Below are positions 26,061 to 34,971 of a DNA stretch of 64,000 bases, one piece after another. The stretch lies in assembly GCF_013407595.1 (NCBI RefSeq), contig NZ_JABEKX010000002.1, positions 496,001-560,000 on the forward strand, given 5' to 3'. The stretch comes from Lacticaseibacillus absianus (GTDB taxonomy: Bacteria > Bacillota > Bacilli > Lactobacillales > Lactobacillaceae). How positions within the stretch are numbered: position 1 is the first letter of the stretch; every line of letters begins with the position of its first letter. Position numbers and translations under genes: made by a program. The notes beneath the pieces are model-generated. The model was not told where the DNA came from, made no database searches, and was given only the letters and a program-made list of their open reading frames with translations.

Positions 26061-27353
26061 ATGACAAGTTATGAAGCGGCGGTGGCGGCGATCCACCAGT
26101 TGCCCCGCCTGGCCAAGACCGGTGGTCACGAGCGGATCACGGCGCTGTTGGCGGCGTTGGGCCACCCGGAGCGCGGCCAGTACGTGCATGTGACTGGGAC
26201 CAACGGGAAGGGCTCGACGGCCAATGCGATCGCGCACATCCTGATGGCCAGTGGGCTGACGGTCGGCCTGTACACGTCGCCGTTCATCATGCGCTTCAAC
26301 GAGCGCATCGCGATCGACGGGGTGCCACTGGACGACGACCAACTGGCGCGCGCGTACGACGTTGTCGCCATCGCGTTGGCGTCGCTTCAGGCGGCCCAGC
26401 CGGGGTTCGGTGTGACGGAGTTCGAGTTCATCACGGCGATGGCGTTTTGGGTCTTTGACCACCAAGGCGTTGATCTGGCGGTGATCGAGGTGGGGATCGG
26501 CGGGGATACGGATTCGACGAACGTGATCACACCGCTGGTCAGCGTGATCACCAGCGTCGGGCTGGATCACGCCAAGCTGCTTGGTAACACGCTGGCCAGT
26601 GTTGCGACCCACAAAGCGGGGATCATCAAGCCAGAGCGGCCCGTGGTGACTGCCGCGCTACCGGCTGAGGCGGCCGCCGCTGTCGCGGCGAAGGTCGCCA
26701 CGACCCACAGCCGCTGGCTGGTCGACGGGCAGGATTTTGGCGTCGACCATGCGACGATGGTCGGCTGGGGGCAGCGGTTCAGCTACTGGGATGACCAAGG
26801 CCGCCTGGCGGCCCTTACGCTCCCACTGGTCGGCCAGATCCAGCAGCACAACGCGGCGCTTGCGATCCAGGCGAGCAAGCTGGCCGCGGCCGCCTTGCAC
26901 TGGCCGCTGGCGTCCAAGGAGATCCGGCGGGGCTTGGCGGCCAGTCAGTGGCCGGCGCGCATGGAGAAGCTCAGTGATGACCCGCTGATCGTGATCGACG
27001 GGGCCCACAACCCTCAAGGAATCGCGGCGCTGCGCGACACGCTGCAGCAAGTGTTTGGCCACCAGTCGTTGACCCTGATCGTCGGGATCTTGGCGGACAA
27101 GGACGTCGCGCAGATGATCACGTTGCTCGAACACACGCCTTACCGGCTGTGGCTGGTGCCAGTGCCAGACAATCCTCGGGCTGAAGCGCTCGCGGATTAT
27201 CCAGACGCCGCCAAGTTGCGGCGATTCGAGACCTGGCAGGCGGCGCTGGCCGCACACCTCGCGGACTACCGCGATGAGCCGGTCGTGATCACGGGCTCCC
27301 TGTACCTCGCAAGCGCCGTACGCCAGGCGTTGTTCGCGGCGCCGAACGCGTAA
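26061..27353 (+). CDS. folC: folylpolyglutamate synthase / dihydrofolate synthase
   Basis: 430 residues. The Mur-ligase-type P-loop reads HVTGTNGKGSTANAIAHIL. The folate-site stretch is GLYTSPFIMRFNERI, then EVGIGGDTDSTN and VIDGAHNPQGI. It adds glutamate to folates for retention and cofactor function. GGAGGGTG precedes the ATG. It is followed by radC, a neighbour pair common in lactobacilli after valS; here hrtRBA and the L,D-transpeptidase gene lie between valS and folC. Confidence 0.96.
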   Translation: MTSYEAAVAAIHQLPRLAKTGGHERITALLAALGHPERGQYVHVTGTNGKGSTANAIAHILMASGLTVGLYTSPFIMRFNERIAIDGVPLDDDQLARAYDVVAIALASLQAAQPGFGVTEFEFITAMAFWVFDHQGVDLAVIEVGIGGDTDSTNVITPLVSVITSVGLDHAKLLGNTLASVATHKAGIIKPERPVVTAALPAEAAAAVAAKVATTHSRWLVDGQDFGVDHATMVGWGQRFSYWDDQGRLAALTLPLVGQIQQHNAALAIQASKLAAAALHWPLASKEIRRGLAASQWPARMEKLSDDPLIVIDGAHNPQGIAALRDTLQQVFGHQSLTLIVGILADKDVAQMITLLEHTPYRLWLVPVPDNPRAEALADYPDAAKLRRFETWQAALAAHLADYRDEPVVITGSLYLASAVRQALFAAPNA

Positions 27354-27385
27354 TCTTCTCTAAACAGGAGTGGAGGCGCATCAGG

Positions 27386-28033
27386 ATGCAGCCAAGAGAA
27401 GCGTTGCGGGCGCACGGGGCCAAGGCCCTGACAGACGAGGCACTGCTGCGCGTGCTGCTGGGCAGCAGCAGTGGGGCGACGCCACTGACGGCGACGACGA
27501 CCGCGCTCACGGCCCGGTACCCGCAGCTGGTCGAGCTGGCCCACGTCGGCGTCGATCAGCTGATGGCCCTGCCCGGGCTCGGACCGGGAAAGGCCGCCTT
27601 GCTCTGCGCGGCTGTCGAGCTGGGGCGGCGTGTGCAGGTGCGCCAGCGGCTCCGGCACGGGCAGGTCGTCTCGAGCGCGGGGCTCGGCCGATCGATGAGC
27701 GCCCGGCTGGCCGGTGAGGCGCAGGAGGTGTTGGTCGCGGTGCTGACGGATGTCAAAAACGCGGTGATCGCCGAGCGCGTCGTGGCCCGCGGGGGGCTCG
27801 ACCGGGCAATGGCCGACCCCCGCGTGGTCTACCGCGAGGCCCTGTTGGTGAATGCGGCCAAGCTGATCCTAGTGCACAACCACCCCAGCGGCGACCCGAC
27901 ACCGAGTCCGGCCGACCGTGAGCTGACGCAGCGGTTCGTGGCCGCCGGCGCCGTGGTGGGCATCCCGTTACTGGATCACTTGGTGGTCGGTGGCGCTAGC
28001 TTTTACTCGTTTGCCGCGGCGGGCAAGATATAA
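27386..28033 (+). CDS. radC: RadC-family JAB/MPN domain protein
   Basis: 215 residues. An N-terminal helix-hairpin-helix (LAHVGVDQLMALPGLGPGKA) precedes the JAB domain with its metal-site motif HNHPSGDPTPSPAD. The opening PREALRAHGAKALTDEALL is typical for the family. The name suggests DNA repair, but the biochemical role of RadC proteins is unsettled. It lies 32 bases after folC and is probably co-transcribed with it; mreB has a separate promoter. Confidence 0.93.
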   Translation: MQPREALRAHGAKALTDEALLRVLLGSSSGATPLTATTTALTARYPQLVELAHVGVDQLMALPGLGPGKAALLCAAVELGRRVQVRQRLRHGQVVSSAGLGRSMSARLAGEAQEVLVAVLTDVKNAVIAERVVARGGLDRAMADPRVVYREALLVNAAKLILVHNHPSGDPTPSPADRELTQRFVAAGAVVGIPLLDHLVVGGASFYSFAAAGKI

Positions 28034-28077
28034 GATTTTGCAAATTCGCGTTGAAAAACCCTTGATAGTGCGGGGTA

Positions 28078-28086
28078 TGCTATAAT
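28078..28086 (+). promoter_or_regulatory. extended -10 promoter of mreB
   Basis: TGCTATAAT (TATAAT at 28081-28086). Upstream TTGATA is only 13 bases away, so the extended -10 probably compensates for a weak -35. Confidence 0.65.
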
Positions 28087-28131
28087 CATAGGGACCGAAA
28101 AAACGATGCAGTAGTTGAAGGAGAGAACATT

Positions 28132-29136
28132 TTGCTTGGATTAGGATCGAAAAACATCGGGATCGACCTCGGTACAGCCAACACCCTCGTGTACGTTGAC
28201 GGGAAAGGGATCGTGACGCACGAGCCTTCCGTGGTCGCGAAAAATACGCAGACAGACGAAGTGATCGCGGTGGGGGAAGAAGCCCGAGCGATGATCGGCC
28301 GGACGCCGGCCACCATCAATGCGATCCGACCAATGAAAGACGGCGTGATCGCGGATTACGACACCACGGCCGCGATGCTCAAGTACTTCATGGACAAAGC
28401 GCTCGGCGGCAAGGGCAACCACCCGCAAGTGATGATCTGCGTGCCGAGTGGCGTGACGGAAGTCGAGAAGCGCGCCGTGATCGATGCGGCGAAGGTCGCC
28501 GGGGCCAAAGACGCCTTCGTGATCGAGGAACCTTACGCTGCGGCGATCGGTGCCGGGCTACCGGTCATGGATCCGACGGGGAGCATGGTCGTCGATATCG
28601 GTGGTGGGACCACCGACGTGGCGACGATCTCCCTGGGGGGGATCGTCTCCAGTCGCTCCATCCGCATGGCCGGCGACAAGATCGACGAGTCGATCGCGAC
28701 GTACATCCGCCAGAACTTCAGCCTGCTGATCGGGGAGCGGACCGCCGAAGACATCAAGATCCAGATTGGCTCTGCGTCCGTCGACCAGGCCAAAGACATC
28801 GAAAGCATGACTATTCGCGGGCGTGACCTGCTGACCGGTCTGCCGAAGACGATCGATATCTCGGCGGTCGACGTGGCCACTGCGATGAATGAGATCGTGC
28901 TGGCGATCATCGATGCGATCAAGGAGACGCTGGAAGAGACCTCGCCCGAGATCGCCGCTGACGTGATCGACCGCGGGATCGTGCTGACCGGTGGGGGGGC
29001 GATGCTCAAGAACCTGCCGGAAGTGATCTCTGATGCGACGAAGGTCCCCGTGTTTGTCGCCGAATCGCCGCTGGATTGCGTCGCGATCGGCACCGGGGAA
29101 TCCCTGAAGAACATCGACGTCTTGAAGAAGCACTAA
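28132..29136 (+). CDS. mreB: rod shape-determining protein MreB
   Basis: 334 residues from a TTG start (GAAGGAG upstream). Actin-fold motifs: phosphate 1 [13 protein letters not shown], phosphate 2 [18 protein letters not shown], adenosine site [17 protein letters not shown]. MreB forms membrane-bound filaments that guide lateral wall synthesis with MreC, MreD and RodA. First gene of mreBCD. A terminator-like hairpin separates it from mreC and may raise MreB levels over MreCD. Confidence 0.98.
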   Translation: MLGLGSKNIGIDLGTANTLVYVDGKGIVTHEPSVVAKNTQTDEVIAVGEEARAMIGRTPATINAIRPMKDGVIADYDTTAAMLKYFMDKALGGKGNHPQVMICVPSGVTEVEKRAVIDAAKVAGAKDAFVIEEPYAAAIGAGLPVMDPTGSMVVDIGGGTTDVATISLGGIVSSRSIRMAGDKIDESIATYIRQNFSLLIGERTAEDIKIQIGSASVDQAKDIESMTIRGRDLLTGLPKTIDISAVDVATAMNEIVLAIIDAIKETLEETSPEIAADVIDRGIVLTGGGAMLKNLPEVISDATKVPVFVAESPLDCVAIGTGESLKNIDVLKKH

Positions 29137-29154
29137 TTGCCCGCGCGGGTTCAT

Positions 29155-29197
29155 GGGGCCGGTGACCAACCATTTGGTTTTGGGCCGGCCCGTTTTT
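29155..29197 (+). terminator. terminator-like hairpin between mreB and mreC
   Basis: GGGCCGG (29156-29162) pairs with CCGGCCC (29185-29191), with an inner AACCA/TGGTT pair and five T residues after. It could attenuate transcription into mreCD. Confidence 0.65.
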
Positions 29198-29236
29198 GTG
29201 CCGACCCGCGCCTGACGCGACGTCTGGAGGTACGCA

Positions 29237-30109
29237 ATGCAGAAGTTCTTTTCGAACAAAAAAATGATCGTGCTGATGATCGCCTTGCTGGCAAGCCTCG
29301 GCTTGATCTTCAGCTCGATCTCGGTCCGCAACAACCAGTCGGCGCCGCCGCTGATGCAGCAGATCGGCAACGATGTGGTCGGCATCGGTGCGCGGGTCGT
29401 CTCCGGTCCGGCGCGCTGGATCAAGTCGGGCCTCGATGACGTCAACGACTTGCTCAACGCGTTTCAGGAGAACAAGCGGCTGAAGGCGCAGATCGATGAC
29501 CTCGCGCAGACGAAGGTCCGCAACCAGACGCTGTCGCGCGAGAACCAAGCGCTCAAAAAGCAGCTCAAGCTCAACGCGACGCTAACGGATTACGGGCAGA
29601 TCTCGGCTACCGTGACCTCCCGCACCCCGGATGACTGGCGCAACGTGCTCTTGATCGACAAGGGCTCAGGCGCTGGCGTCAAGAAGGGGATGCCGGTGAT
29701 GTCTGGCTCCGGTCTGCTCGGGCGCGTCGTGGAGATCTCCAAGACGCAGGCCAAAGTCGAGATGATCTCGACGGACAACCGCGCCGCGGACCGCTTTGCC
29801 GCCTCGATCCTGACGACCAGCGGCAAGACGATCAACGGTGTGGTCACCGGGTTTGCCGAAAAGTCCGGTGAGCTGATCTTGGGTCAGATCAACACGGAAG
29901 AGGACATCAAAAAAGGGGAGAAGGTCGTCACTTCCGGTCTGGGCGGGGCGACGCCTAAGGGGCTGTTGATCGGCACCGTCGTCAGCATCAAGAAAGACGA
30001 CTTCGGCCTGGCCAACACCGTCTACCTCAAGCCGGCGGCTGACCTGCACGATGCCTCTGTCGTGACGGTGATCGACCGGACGATCGAAGGTGACAGCGAT
30101 GCAGAATGA
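29237..30109 (+). CDS. mreC: rod shape-determining protein MreC
   Basis: 290 residues. N-terminal membrane helix (KMIVLMIALLASLGLIFSSI), a coiled coil (NKRLKAQIDDLAQTKVRN) and the extracytoplasmic beta domain (VTSRTPDDWRNVLLIDKGSG, then GLLGRVVEISKTQAKVEMIS). MreC links the MreB filament to the wall-synthesis enzymes. GGAGGT precedes the ATG. Confidence 0.96.
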   Translation: MQKFFSNKKMIVLMIALLASLGLIFSSISVRNNQSAPPLMQQIGNDVVGIGARVVSGPARWIKSGLDDVNDLLNAFQENKRLKAQIDDLAQTKVRNQTLSRENQALKKQLKLNATLTDYGQISATVTSRTPDDWRNVLLIDKGSGAGVKKGMPVMSGSGLLGRVVEISKTQAKVEMISTDNRAADRFAASILTTSGKTINGVVTGFAEKSGELILGQINTEEDIKKGEKVVTSGLGGATPKGLLIGTVVSIKKDDFGLANTVYLKPAADLHDASVVTVIDRTIEGDSDAE

Positions 30110-30638
30110 TAAGCCATTCACCGGTCACGGCTGGGTCGCGCTGATCCTGCTGGTGGCGCTCCTGCTGGACGGGACGCTGACGCAGGTCTTCGCCCAGTGG
30201 GTGATGACGCCCGCTGTGACCGGCGTGCCGCAGCTGACGCTGATCGCGCTTTTGATGATCACGCTGCAGCTGCCCGACGAGGCCTACATCGTCGCGATCG
30301 CCGGGGTGGTCGGGCTGGTGTTCGACAGTTTTTACACCGGCATGCTGGGCGTCCACATGCTGCTGTGGCCGTTGCTCGTGTACGTCGTGCGACAGATCGA
30401 ACCGCTGGTGCCGCGAACGGCCCTGTACGTCGGCTCGGTGGTCATCATCGGGTTGACGGCGTACCTGGCGGCGTATTACTTCGTCAGCCGCTTCCTCGGT
30501 AGCACCACGGCGACGCCGATCGACCTGATCGCCCACCACATCGGCCCGGGACTGGGGATCAACCTCGTCTTGTTCGCCTTGAGTTACGCGCCGCTGACCC
30601 ACTTGCTGGCGCGCCTCAAGCCTGAATCGCACGCGTAG
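30099..30638 (+). CDS. mreD: rod shape-determining protein MreD
   Basis: 179 residues, hydrophobic throughout, with about five membrane segments (for example GWVALILLVALLLDGTLTQV and ALYVGSVVIIGLTAYLAAYY). The ATG at 30099, preceded by GAAGGTGA, is preferred over a GTG at 30090. It overlaps the end of mreC by 11 bases. Completes the MreBCD elongation complex. Confidence 0.92.
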   Translation: MQNDKPFTGHGWVALILLVALLLDGTLTQVFAQWVMTPAVTGVPQLTLIALLMITLQLPDEAYIVAIAGVVGLVFDSFYTGMLGVHMLLWPLLVYVVRQIEPLVPRTALYVGSVVIIGLTAYLAAYYFVSRFLGSTTATPIDLIAHHIGPGLGINLVLFALSYAPLTHLLARLKPESHA

Positions 30639-30639
30639 C

Positions 30640-30671
30640 GATCCACCGCAGTTAGCGGTGGATCTTTTTTT
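30640..30671 (+). terminator. mreBCD terminator
   Basis: Perfect 10-bp stem GATCCACCGC/GCGGTGGATC, five-base loop and eight T residues. Confidence 0.94.
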
Positions 30672-30730
30672 GGTGGCCGGCGATGCACGCGCAGAAGTTT
30701 GGCTGAACCGCTACAAATCTGGCTGGAGTG

Positions 30731-30739
30731 TGCGATAAT
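30731..30739 (+). promoter_or_regulatory. extended -10 promoter of minCD
   Basis: TGCGATAAT 35 bases before minC. The -35 is weak. Confidence 0.55.
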
Positions 30740-30773
30740 GGAAGGATAGAAACGAGATTAACGGGGTGAAAAC

Positions 30774-31430
30774 GTGGAGGCAGTCACACTTAAAGGACGC
30801 AAGGCGGGGTTTGAGTTGCAACTCGCGGACTGGGCAGGGATGACCGAGATCACGGCGCAGCTGCAGACGCTACTTGAACGCCTGGCACAGGATACGCCAG
30901 AGGGGAGCGTCGATTTTTCGATCGAGACCGGTGACCGGCTGTTGCCAGAGGCACAGCTGGCCCAGGTCCAGCAGGTGTTCGATGGGTTCCCGCGCTTTGC
31001 GATCAAGTCGGTCCACGCGGAAGTCGATCACGTCGCGCCACTGCGGCAGCGCTTCTTGGCGCAAAGCGTCCACCTGGTCGGCGGGATCATTCGCTCGGGG
31101 CAGGTGCTCGATTACACGGGCGACGTGCTGTTCACCGGCACGCTACATCGCAGTGCGACGTTGCGGGCGACGGGGAGCATTTTTGTGATGGGCCCCGTCG
31201 AAGGGCTGTTGATCGCCGGCTTCACCGGCGATCAAGACGCAGTGATCGTCGGTGACATCAGCGGTGCCGGTCAGGTCCGGATCGCCGATACGGTCGAGGT
31301 GATCGAGAAGAACACGTATGGCCCGCAGACGCTGTGCTACATCAACGATCTGCACATCTTGGATCACGGCGAGCTCGGGGCACTGGGTAAGCTGCGGCCC
31401 AAACTATTCCGCAAATTGGAGGACTTGTAA
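30774..31430 (+). CDS. minC: septum site-determining protein MinC
   Basis: 218 residues from a GTG start (GGGGTGA upstream). The C-terminal beta-helix domain is clear: SVHLVGGIIRSGQVLDYTGD, RATGSIFVMGPVEGLLIAGF, then VIVGDISGAGQVRIADTVEV. MinC blocks FtsZ assembly away from midcell when recruited by MinD. The stop overlaps the minD start by one base. Confidence 0.94.
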   Translation: MEAVTLKGRKAGFELQLADWAGMTEITAQLQTLLERLAQDTPEGSVDFSIETGDRLLPEAQLAQVQQVFDGFPRFAIKSVHAEVDHVAPLRQRFLAQSVHLVGGIIRSGQVLDYTGDVLFTGTLHRSATLRATGSIFVMGPVEGLLIAGFTGDQDAVIVGDISGAGQVRIADTVEVIEKNTYGPQTLCYINDLHILDHGELGALGKLRPKLFRKLEDL

Positions 31431-32227
31431 TGGGAAACGCACTGGTAGTGACGTCTGGTAAGGGCGGGGTCGGCAAGACGACGACCACCGCGAATATCGG
31501 GACTGCATTGGCCCTGCAAGGCAAACGGGTCTGCCTCTTGGACCTTGACATCGGCCTGCGCAACCTCGACGTCGTGCTCGGCCTCTCCAACCGGATCATC
31601 TACGACATCGTCGACGTGACCACGGGCCGCGCCAAGTTGCACCAGGCCCTGATCAAGGACAAGCGCTTCGATGACCTCCTGTATGTGCTCCCGGCGGCGC
31701 AAAATGCCGAGAAGGACGCCTTGGAGCCCGAGCAGGTCAAAGCCATCGTCGAGGCGCTGCGGCCGGAGTTCGACTGGCTGATCCTCGATTCACCGGCGGG
31801 CATCGAGCAGGGGTTCCGCAACGCGGTCGAAGGGGCAGACGGGGCGATCGTCGTGACGACCCCGGAGATCAGCGCGGTCAGCGACGCCGATCGCATCGTC
31901 GGCTTGCTCGAGCAGCGCGACATGGTCTTCCCGCCGCGGCTGGTGATCAATCGCATCCGCCAGCACATGATGACGGACGGCCGCGCGATGGACGTGACAG
32001 AGATCACCAAGCACCTCGGGATCGACTTGCTGGGCATCATCGTCGACGATGATTCGGTGATCGCGAGTTCCAACAAGGGCGAGACGGTGGTGATGGACCC
32101 AGATGACCTGGCGAGCCAAGGCTACCGCAACATCGCCCGGCGCCTGCTGGGCGAAAGCGTGCCGCTGATGAACATCGAGCAAAAAAAAGTGGGCTTTTGG
32201 GCCAGATTATTTCGGCGGCAGGGTTGA
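31430..32227 (+). CDS. minD: septum site-determining protein MinD
   Basis: 265 residues. Deviant Walker A GKGGVGKTTTTANIG, switch motifs DLDIGLRNLDVVLG and LILDSPAGIEQGF, and a C-terminal stretch that could form the membrane-targeting amphipathic helix (KKVGFWARLFRRQG). Recruits MinC to the membrane. No minE follows, as expected in a DivIVA-based system; divIVA is at 50957. Confidence 0.97.
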   Translation: MGNALVVTSGKGGVGKTTTTANIGTALALQGKRVCLLDLDIGLRNLDVVLGLSNRIIYDIVDVTTGRAKLHQALIKDKRFDDLLYVLPAAQNAEKDALEPEQVKAIVEALRPEFDWLILDSPAGIEQGFRNAVEGADGAIVVTTPEISAVSDADRIVGLLEQRDMVFPPRLVINRIRQHMMTDGRAMDVTEITKHLGIDLLGIIVDDDSVIASSNKGETVVMDPDDLASQGYRNIARRLLGESVPLMNIEQKKVGFWARLFRRQG

Positions 32228-32252
32228 CAAGTGTGTTGGGGCTGAGTATTAT
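32224..32252 (+). promoter_or_regulatory. promoter of the T-box/amino-acid transporter operon
   Basis: Consensus TTGACA (32224-32229), 17 bases, TATTAT (32247-32252). The -35 overlaps the minD stop codon. Confidence 0.88.
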
Positions 32253-32258
32253 CTAAGA

Positions 32259-32517
32259 CAATCATTCAAAACGTTGATTGGAAATGGCGCAAGCGCAGTG
32301 ACCCAAGCGAATCCGGAACGGTGGGAGCCGGATGTCACCCTTTGTGCCTCACATCCAAGAGTGCCTGGCTGAAAGCCAGTAGGTCAGGCCGGTTGAGCTC
32401 GTTATCGCTGTGGTTGAAAGACCATGTGAGGCCGCCTTGGTGACAAGTCGGCAACATTGAGGTGGTACCGCGCGAGATGCGCCCTCATACAGCAGTTGCT
32501 GTGTGAGGGCGTTTTTT
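32259..32517 (+). promoter_or_regulatory. T-box riboswitch, full module, upstream of an amino-acid ABC transporter
   Basis: Leader with a stem I candidate (GTGAC/GTCAC and ATCCGG/CCGGAT around 32300-32336), stem III (GCCG/CGGC near 32431-32452), T-box AGGTGGTACCGCGCGAG at about 32460-32475 and a terminator GCCCTCATACAGCA/TGCTGTGTGAGGGC with six T residues. I could not assign the specifier codon, so the amino acid is unknown. A second antiterminator module follows. Confidence 0.88.
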
Positions 32518-32550
32518 GTTCCCGGGCCCATGGGCTTTCAACCACGCGAG

Positions 32551-32637
32551 GTCAGTGTGGTGACGCACTGACGAACTGAGGTGGCACCACGCAGACGCGT
32601 CCTCTTATCCGGCAACGGGTAGGCGGGCGCGTTTTTG
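32551..32637 (+). promoter_or_regulatory. second, partial T-box module (stem III, antiterminator, terminator)
   Basis: A hairpin GTCAGTG/CACTGAC, then AACTGAGGTGGCACCACGC (T-box at about 32579-32592) and a terminator ACGCGTCC/GGGCGCGT with five T residues. There is no second stem I. It looks like a duplicated 3' half of a T-box in series with the first. Confidence 0.82.
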
Positions 32638-32733
32638 CGTCCGTGCCCGCTGCACCACGATTGAATGATCGGGCTCAGCGCCCGTGACACTTTGCCAGAC
32701 CTGGGCGACCAGGCGCTCTGAGGAGGAAACAAC

Positions 32734-33411
32734 ATGGACTATATTTCATCGATACTACCCGCATTGCTCTCAGGCACCAAGATGACGCTTGCCGTCTTCG
32801 GCCTGACGCTGCTCGGGGCGATCCCGCTGGGCATGTTGCTCTCAGTTGGCCTGATGCGCCGGGAACGGCCCGGGGAATCTGCCGTGAAGAAGTGGTTCTT
32901 CCGCGGCCTGAAGGGGTTGATCGAGGGTTACGACTGGGTCTTCCGCGGGACACCGCTGTTGCTTCAGCTGATCTTCGTCTTCTACGGGTTGCAGATGGTC
33001 GGGATCGTCTTTCAGCGCTTCGACGCGGCGATCATCACCTTCGTCTTGAACTACGCGGCGTACTTCTCCGAGATCTTCCGCGGGGGGTTCGATGCCGTCG
33101 AGGAAGGCCAGTTCGAAGCCGCGACGGTCTTGAACCTGACGCGGTGGCAGACCTTGCGTTACGTCGTGATCCCACAGGTCTTGAAGATCGTCCTGCCGTC
33201 CATGGGCAACGAGGTGATCAACCTGGTCAAGGACTCCAGCCTGGTCTACGTGATCGGGCTAGGCGACTTGCTTCGCGCCGGCAACATCGCCTCGGCGCGC
33301 GACGTGACCCTGGTCCCGCTGATGCTGGTCGGGGTGATCTACCTGCTGATGACGCTGGTCTTGACCTTCGTTCAAAAGAAGATCGAGAAGTCCTACGACT
33401 ACTTCAAGTAA
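32734..33411 (+). CDS. amino-acid ABC transporter permease (HisM/GlnP type)
   Basis: 225 residues with about five membrane helices. The permease-ATPase contact (EAA loop) is EAATVLNLTRWQTLRYVVIP, and GTPLLLQLIFVFYG is typical of polar amino-acid permeases. Encoded first in the three-gene operon behind the tandem T-box; GAGGAGG precedes the ATG. One permease gene suggests a homodimeric channel. Substrate would be set by the T-box specifier, which I could not read. Confidence 0.92.
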   Translation: MDYISSILPALLSGTKMTLAVFGLTLLGAIPLGMLLSVGLMRRERPGESAVKKWFFRGLKGLIEGYDWVFRGTPLLLQLIFVFYGLQMVGIVFQRFDAAIITFVLNYAAYFSEIFRGGFDAVEEGQFEAATVLNLTRWQTLRYVVIPQVLKIVLPSMGNEVINLVKDSSLVYVIGLGDLLRAGNIASARDVTLVPLMLVGVIYLLMTLVLTFVQKKIEKSYDYFK

Positions 33412-33439
33412 ACCGGCGGCGCGCCAGGGAGGAAAACAG

Positions 33440-34063
33440 ATGCTAGAATTGACAGGCATTACCAAGCAGTTTGACACGCAGGTGGTCTTGAAGGACGTCT
33501 CCTTGAAGATCGAAGACCAAAAAACGCTGGCCATCGTCGGGCCGTCCGGTGCGGGGAAGACCACGCTGCTGCGCATCATCGCGGGGCTGATCACGGCTGA
33601 TAGCGGCCGCTTCACTTGGAACGGCGAGGCGACCACCCCGGCCCAGCTGCGCAAGGACGGCGTGATCGGCGTCGTGTTCCAGAGCTTCGAGCTTTTCCCT
33701 AACATGACGGTGCTGCGCAACATCACGCTGGCCCCGACGTTACAGGGGCTCAGCGCGGCGGACGCCAAGGCACGGGCCCTGAAGTTGTTGGCCGATCTCG
33801 ACTTGGCCGATCAGGCCGAGGCCTTTCCGTTCTCCCTGTCCGGGGGCCAGAAGCAGCGCGTGGCGATCGCCCGCGCCTTGGCGTTGAACCCGAAGATCTT
33901 ACTCTACGATGAACCGACCAGCGCGCTGGACCCGAACTTACGTCAAAGCGTCGCGAACCTGGTCAACGCGGTCAAGGCGCAGGGGATGACGCAGGTCGTC
34001 GTCACGCATGACATGGACTTCGCGCAGAGCGTCGCAGATACGACATACACAGTCACTAAGTAG
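33440..34063 (+). CDS. amino-acid ABC transporter ATPase
   Basis: 207 residues, somewhat short for GlnQ/HisP proteins (about 240). Walker A GPSGAGKTT, signature LSGGQKQRVAIARAL, Walker B ILLYDEPTSALDP, H-loop VVVTHDMDFA. Ends soon after the H-loop, so the usual C-terminal extension is missing. Second gene of the operon. Confidence 0.93.
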   Translation: MLELTGITKQFDTQVVLKDVSLKIEDQKTLAIVGPSGAGKTTLLRIIAGLITADSGRFTWNGEATTPAQLRKDGVIGVVFQSFELFPNMTVLRNITLAPTLQGLSAADAKARALKLLADLDLADQAEAFPFSLSGGQKQRVAIARALALNPKILLYDEPTSALDPNLRQSVANLVNAVKAQGMTQVVVTHDMDFAQSVADTTYTVTK

Positions 34064-34075
34064 GAGGAATGGATC

Positions 34076-34879
34076 ATGAAAAAGAAATTGATTTGGCTTT
34101 TGATGTTAGGACTGGCACTGTTCGCGGTGGTCGGCTGTGACCGCTCGGCCCAGTCCGATGACGGTTGGACCAAGATCAAAGACGCGAAGAAAGTCGTGAT
34201 CGGACTCGATGACACCTTCGTGCCGATGGGGTTTCGCCAGAAGAACAACAAGCTGGCCGGCTTTGACATCGACCTGGCGCGGGCCGTCTTCAAGCGCTAC
34301 GGGATCAAAGTCGACTTCCAGCCGATCGATTGGTCGATGAAAGAGACCGAGCTGAAGAATGGCTCGATCGATCTGATCTGGAACGGTTACTCGATCACCC
34401 CGGCCCGCCAAAAAAAGGTCGCCTTTTCGGATAGCTACATGGCCAACAATCAGATCCTGGTGACCAAGACGAGCGCGAACGTTAAGCAGATGAGCGACAT
34501 GAAGGGCAAGACCTTGGGGGTCCAGACGGGCTCAAGTGGTGCCGAGGCGCTGGACAACAGCCCGAAGCTGCTCAAGCAGTACATCAAAGATCAAGACCCG
34601 GTCCTCTACGATACGTTCAATGAGGCCTTCCTTGACCTGAATGCCGGCCGGATCCAAGGCATCTTCATGGATGAAGTCTACGCGCGCTACTATGTGGCCC
34701 ACCAGGCTGACCCGTCCGCGTACCGGATCCTGACCGGGAAGTTCACGGCCGAGAAGTTCGCCGTCGGGCTGCGCAAGTCGGATAAGACGCTTCAAAAGAA
34801 GCTCAACTCGGCCTTCAAGGCGCTGGAACAAGACGGCACGATGGCTAAGCTAAAGACGAAGTGGTTCGGCAATAACTGA
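34076..34879 (+). CDS. amino-acid ABC transporter substrate-binding lipoprotein
   Basis: 267 residues. Lipoprotein signal KKKLIWLLMLGLALFAVVGC with the lipobox Cys at about residue 20. The SBP_bac_3 fold is seen in FVPMGFRQKNNKLAGFDIDL, IDWSMKETELKNGSIDLIWN and KTLGVQTGSSGAEAL. Captures a polar amino acid outside the membrane and delivers it to the permease. Last gene of the operon. Confidence 0.95.
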   Translation: MKKKLIWLLMLGLALFAVVGCDRSAQSDDGWTKIKDAKKVVIGLDDTFVPMGFRQKNNKLAGFDIDLARAVFKRYGIKVDFQPIDWSMKETELKNGSIDLIWNGYSITPARQKKVAFSDSYMANNQILVTKTSANVKQMSDMKGKTLGVQTGSSGAEALDNSPKLLKQYIKDQDPVLYDTFNEAFLDLNAGRIQGIFMDEVYARYYVAHQADPSAYRILTGKFTAEKFAVGLRKSDKTLQKKLNSAFKALEQDGTMAKLKTKWFGNN

Positions 34880-34888
34880 TCGCCTCAA

Positions 34889-34971
34889 GCCTGTGACACA
34901 AAGCGGGCGTCGCCCAGCGTATAAGCGTGGCCCCTGGTCAACCTGCACTCAAGGTTGGCTGGGGGCCACGC
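34889..34971. repeat. intergenic hairpin repeat, copy B
   Basis: Starts CCTGTGACACAAAGCG and continues CGCCCAGCGTATAAGCG, closely parallel to copy A at 18026. It forms a long imperfect hairpin: left arm 34925-34944, right arm 34952-34971 around an eight-base loop. It lies just after the ABC operon and has no T-run. A shared intergenic repeat family is inferred from the two copies. Confidence 0.72.

Noticed and set aside
31430-32227. Plasmid or chromosome-partition ParA instead of MinD
   Set aside because: The gene directly follows minC, and the switch motifs and C-terminal amphipathic helix fit MinD.
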